Below are positions 44,727-47,062 of a stretch of 47,062 bases of DNA, one piece after another. Every line of letters starts with the position of its first letter. Position 1 is the first letter of the stretch. This DNA comes from Sulfobacillus sp. Its GTDB lineage: Bacteria > Bacillota > Sulfobacillia > Sulfobacillales > Sulfobacillaceae. The stretch covers positions 1 through 47,062 of the forward strand of contig DAIDDL010000002.1 of NCBI GenBank assembly GCA_027309085.1. The letters are read 5' to 3'. A model generated the notes under the pieces. That model did not search any database and was not told the origin of the DNA. It saw only the letters and a program-made list of their open reading frames with translations. Made by a program: the position numbers and the translations under genes.

Positions 44727-45125
44727 CGTGATTCTGTCTGAACCGCTACCCAGCATTCCCAGGATTTATCTTCTGAGTAAAAGGCGCTCTTCGGCCCCTG
44801 TTGCTGGAAGCCCTGACTAAGAATCTGACATTTTTTATCTGCGACGAAAAGTGGAGGAATTCTCGTGTGCACGACCAGCGCTTACCCGGGAGGGAGGGCT
44901 CAAAGGGGTCTAACAGCCGGGGATCCGGGTCACACGGCGGGGGGGGCAAGTAAATCCTGACGCACGCTTTTCCAGCTTAACTCCCGAGCAATTGTAGACA
45001 CTTTCCCAGGCAGCCTCCGCGGTTTGATGTACGGCGGCATAACCTATTTGGAGCGGGGTCAACGAGGTAGACTGTTCATTCTCGGGCAGTAAACGCGGGG
45101 GAGCCCCCTCCGCGTCGCCGTTCGG
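44727..45125. other. Intergenic region, nothing recognised
   Basis: About 400 bases between the terminator and the ISL3 remnant contain only short frames without ribosome binding sites. A run of G (GGCGGGGGGGG near 44937) is present. No structure or gene can be supported. Confidence 0.3.
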
Positions 45126-45736
45126 CTACGACCCCTTCGCAAACGGGGACACCCGTCTTAAGAGGCATTCGATAGTTTTTCCTAAGTCTTTCAGAAGATG
45201 CCAACGGTCGGCCACTTGTTCCGCCTGGGGCGTTCCCTCCTCCACCACGTTCACATAGCCGAAATCCACGACCACGGTGGCATAGCGCTACCCTTTGGCG
45301 AGCGCCCAGTCATCAATGCCCGCAATCCGCAGGGGCGGATTGTGGCGTCCGGCTGCGCTCGCAAAATACGCCCCACCGTGGAGCCACTGAGCGTGACCCC
45401 GTGCCGGGCAGCTGTAGCTGCCCGGCACGGGGTCCATGTCAAACGCGTCGACCGCTGACCATAGGGCGTCAACCGCATACAGCAAATGGGTTGCGGACAG
45501 TCAGGATTGTCACACCACCATTTCGTGACCACCAACTCCACGAAAACCGCCGCATCAGTGCACAGCAGATCATGCACCTGACGCGAATACGTGCTGTGAA
45601 AATGGGACGAAACCCGACCACAGCGCGGACACGAAGCAGATGCGGCCCGGGTCCACACCGTCAGAAAAAACTGGTGCTCATCGTCGGTGATGAGGAGATC
45701 TTGAGTCGGCACTGTGGGTAAAATCGAGAGCGTCAT
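45126..45736 (-). pseudogene. ISL3-family transposase remnant, multiply broken
   Basis: From MTLSILPTVPTQD the N-terminal zinc-finger part reads CPRCGRVSSHFHSTY, then VELVVTKWWCDNPDCPQPIC, and TLSGSTVGRILRAQP, as in ISL3 transposases. A frame change at about 45330 leads to the first catalytic Asp in IAGIDDWALAKG, followed by a TAG, then RYATVVVDFGYV, an apparent internal deletion, and the second Asp region APQ-like PQAEQVADRWHLLKDLG. The C-terminal half is gone. Stop, frame change and two deletions show it is dead. No flanking inverted repeats were found. Confidence 0.85.
45395..45434. repeat. Perfect 19-bp inverted repeat inside the ISL3 remnant
   Basis: GACCCCGTGCCGGGCAGCT (45395-45413) and its exact reverse complement (45416-45434) flank two bases (GT). 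On the transposase strand the left arm in transcription order has replaced the expected sequence before ARHGVTLSG, so one arm seems to be an inverted copy of the other. It is extremely GC-rich and would extrude as a cruciform. Confidence 0.9.
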
Positions 45737-46516
45737 GGCCTTCCTCGTCGGGCACTATATGGAGAATCCGCCCTCACTAAACCGCCTATTTCGACACCGG
45801 ATCAGACTTACGCCAAATTGCGCAAGAGCCGATTCCCGTCGGAGACCCCTCGTGTTAGCACGGAACCCTTTCGACAATACCTCTGCACTCGGCATCCTAT
45901 AAGGCCCCCCAAAACCAAGATTGCTCCGATCTACTGTCACTAAAAATCCGTAGAAATATTATCTTGACAATGGGGTCCACTTTACTCCTTCTCCACTTGG
46001 AAAATCCATGCAAAGGATAAGTTTGCGTCTGTGAATTTTATAATTATTTTGTTCTTCGAACACAAGATCATTAATCCCATAATGCTATAATTAACTCAAT
46101 CTCAAAATTTAGTCGGGTTGGAGACGACGAGAAACCCGCTTATGCCAAACAAGGCATGGTGGTTTTTGTTGTCTTTCTTTTTGTAAAAATGTCGTGAGTC
46201 AGTGACAGTTCTTGTTTGACCATTAATCTTCGACCCTGGTTGTACTGAATTACAGTCGTGACTAGTCACAGGAGGTGCCAAATTATCCAGTTACCGCGAG
46301 AAGTCATCCAGACAATGTCTGCACCTGTTTCTCGACCTTGCGGGAAGCGCGGGGGAGAGACTCTGCTCAAAACGCCTGGCCTCCGGGCCACTGCAGGGTC
46401 CGTTTCTTTCCTACGGCCAAGCAGCCATGCGGCACTCCAACCCAATCTTCATGCGCCCTTCCCGCAAAGATCCCACAATCCTAACACAAACTTGCTAACG
46501 TCAAGGGGGTACCGAT
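45737..46516. other. Gene-free, partly AT-rich region
   Basis: From about 45940 to 46260 the sequence becomes notably AT-rich compared with the rest. It contains two TATAAT boxes (46039, 46086) without a convincing -35. A hairpin with a T-run occurs at 46133-46167. Beyond it no supported gene appears; an 88-codon plus frame from 46258 has no family pattern. Confidence 0.35.
46133..46167 (+). terminator. Possible terminator or structured RNA hairpin
   Basis: ATGCC and GGCAT with flanking AACC and GGTT pair around a six-base loop (AAACAA) with one internal loop, then TTTTTG on the plus strand. There is no gene just upstream, so a small RNA or attenuator is possible. Confidence 0.45.
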
Positions 46517-46738
46517 ATGTGTAGGCAAGAAGCGACGATCATCACCTCTCATGCCGACGCGAAAGTGAACTTGGATGAAATGCCGATGCTCCCTGGCACA
46601 TTCACAACATTGCAAAATCTCAAAGCGCACGGGTTTGTCGTAGGACTTGTCACGGGAGACCAGCGCGAGCGAACGATTCAACAGCTAGAACCATGGCATA
46701 TCAGCGAATTTATGGATATTATCGTCACTTCCGACTAA
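46517..46738 (+). pseudogene. HAD-superfamily hydrolase fragment
   Basis: The 73-codon frame contains MPMLPGTFTTLQNLKAHGF and VVGLVTGDQRERTIQQLEP, matching the second motif region of phosphoglycolate phosphatase-like HAD proteins (LPGVxxTLxxLKxxGxxxGLVTG). The essential first motif (DxDxT) is missing on the N-terminal side, and the frame stops at IIVTSD before motifs III and IV. It starts at an ATG with AAGGGGG upstream. Without the nucleophile Asp it cannot be catalytic. Confidence 0.75.
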
Positions 46739-46930
46739 TACTATCGAATCGATAATTTCCGATTTAAGATCCGTGATATGCACGGAGAGATGACAGATTC
46801 CCGTAACAACCGGGAATGACAACTCTTGGTAGTGAGACACGGCAGAGCCCATTACGTTGCAGAAATACGTGCCCTTGCGGGCTAAGCACAAAAAACATGC
46901 AAGACAAGCATCATGACAGGAGGATGAATT

Positions 46931-47062
46931 ATGGCAGATGAAACTTTTGCAAAGGGACTCAATCCTAAAGTCTCAAGACGTAAGGTTCTAAAATACAGCA
47001 TGGGGTCGACCATCGGGCTCCTTGGCGCCGGAACACTAGGATCCGTTTTAGCAGCATGCGGT
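46931..47062 (+). CDS. Tat-exported lipoprotein, N-terminus (truncated by window end)
   Basis: ATG 46931 follows CAGGAGGATG by a normal distance. The 44 residues visible begin MADETFAKGLNPKVSRRKVL and have a twin-arginine motif SRRKVLK, a hydrophobic segment (GSTIGLLGAGTLGSV) and the lipobox LAACG at the end. This layout is typical of a Tat-secreted substrate-binding lipoprotein for an ABC importer. The rest of the gene lies outside the window, so the substrate is unknown. The combination of Tat and lipobox is seen; the ABC assignment is inference. Confidence 0.82.
   Translation, partial: MADETFAKGLNPKVSRRKVLKYSMGSTIGLLGAGTLGSVLAACG

Overview
The window looks like chromosomal DNA of a moderately GC-rich Gram-positive bacterium (Bacillota). 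The reasons are the complete pyrR-attenuated pyrimidine operon, a T-box leader in front of ileS, a divIVA-sepF-yggT division cluster, strong AGGAGG-type ribosome binding sites and frequent GTG/TTG starts. A Sulfobacillus-like acidophile would fit, but that is inference, because no rRNA or other marker gene is present.

Layout. 1-1300: wreckage of mobile elements, namely the 3' part of a group II intron (domain V plus an internally deleted reverse transcriptase, minus strand) abutting an ISL3-like transposase fragment (plus strand). 1446-4980: a SWIM zinc-finger protein and an SNF2 helicase, probably one operon. 5599-7097: an IS4-family insertion sequence with imperfect terminal inverted repeats, a perfect 9-bp target duplication and a nonsense codon early in its transposase. 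7256-11875: a minus-strand group (Ca2+/cation exchanger, trmL, a 51-aa ORF, D-amino-acid aminotransferase, pyruvate kinase, a 67-aa DUF2007-like protein). 11909-15166: a DHA2-type MFS exporter and, divergently, the NFACT/RqcH ribosome rescue factor. 15170-25370: the complete nine-gene pyr operon (pyrR-B-C-carA-carB-pyrK-D-F-E) with an attenuation leader. 25560-26504: an MscS channel. 26484-33683: a minus-strand housekeeping cluster (pgeF, yggS, sepF, yggT, divIVA, T-box, ileS, lspA, RluA-type pseudouridine synthase).

From about 33.7 kb the character changes. Genes become sparse and mixed in strand, with several decayed genes. There is a toxin-antitoxin pair whose ParE/RelE-type toxin is broken, an unknown 279-aa protein, a GNAT acetyltransferase, an AT-richer pair (ASCH-domain protein and an unknown 128-aa protein), an IS end remnant, and an amide/peptide-use group (acetamidase/formamidase convergent with a DmpA-type aminopeptidase and an APC permease). 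Upstream of that operon, on the same strand, lies a 27-codon ORF with a perfect Shine-Dalgarno. A second APC permease, a multiply broken ISL3 transposase carrying a perfect 19-bp inverted repeat, a HAD hydrolase fragment and the start of a Tat-exported lipoprotein (cut by the window end) follow.

No rRNA, tRNA or CRISPR array was seen. The strongest candidates for something undescribed are the 27-codon ORF and palindrome ahead of the DmpA/permease operon, the 279-aa protein, and the 51-aa ORF next to trmL. None of them amounts to a demonstrated new system.
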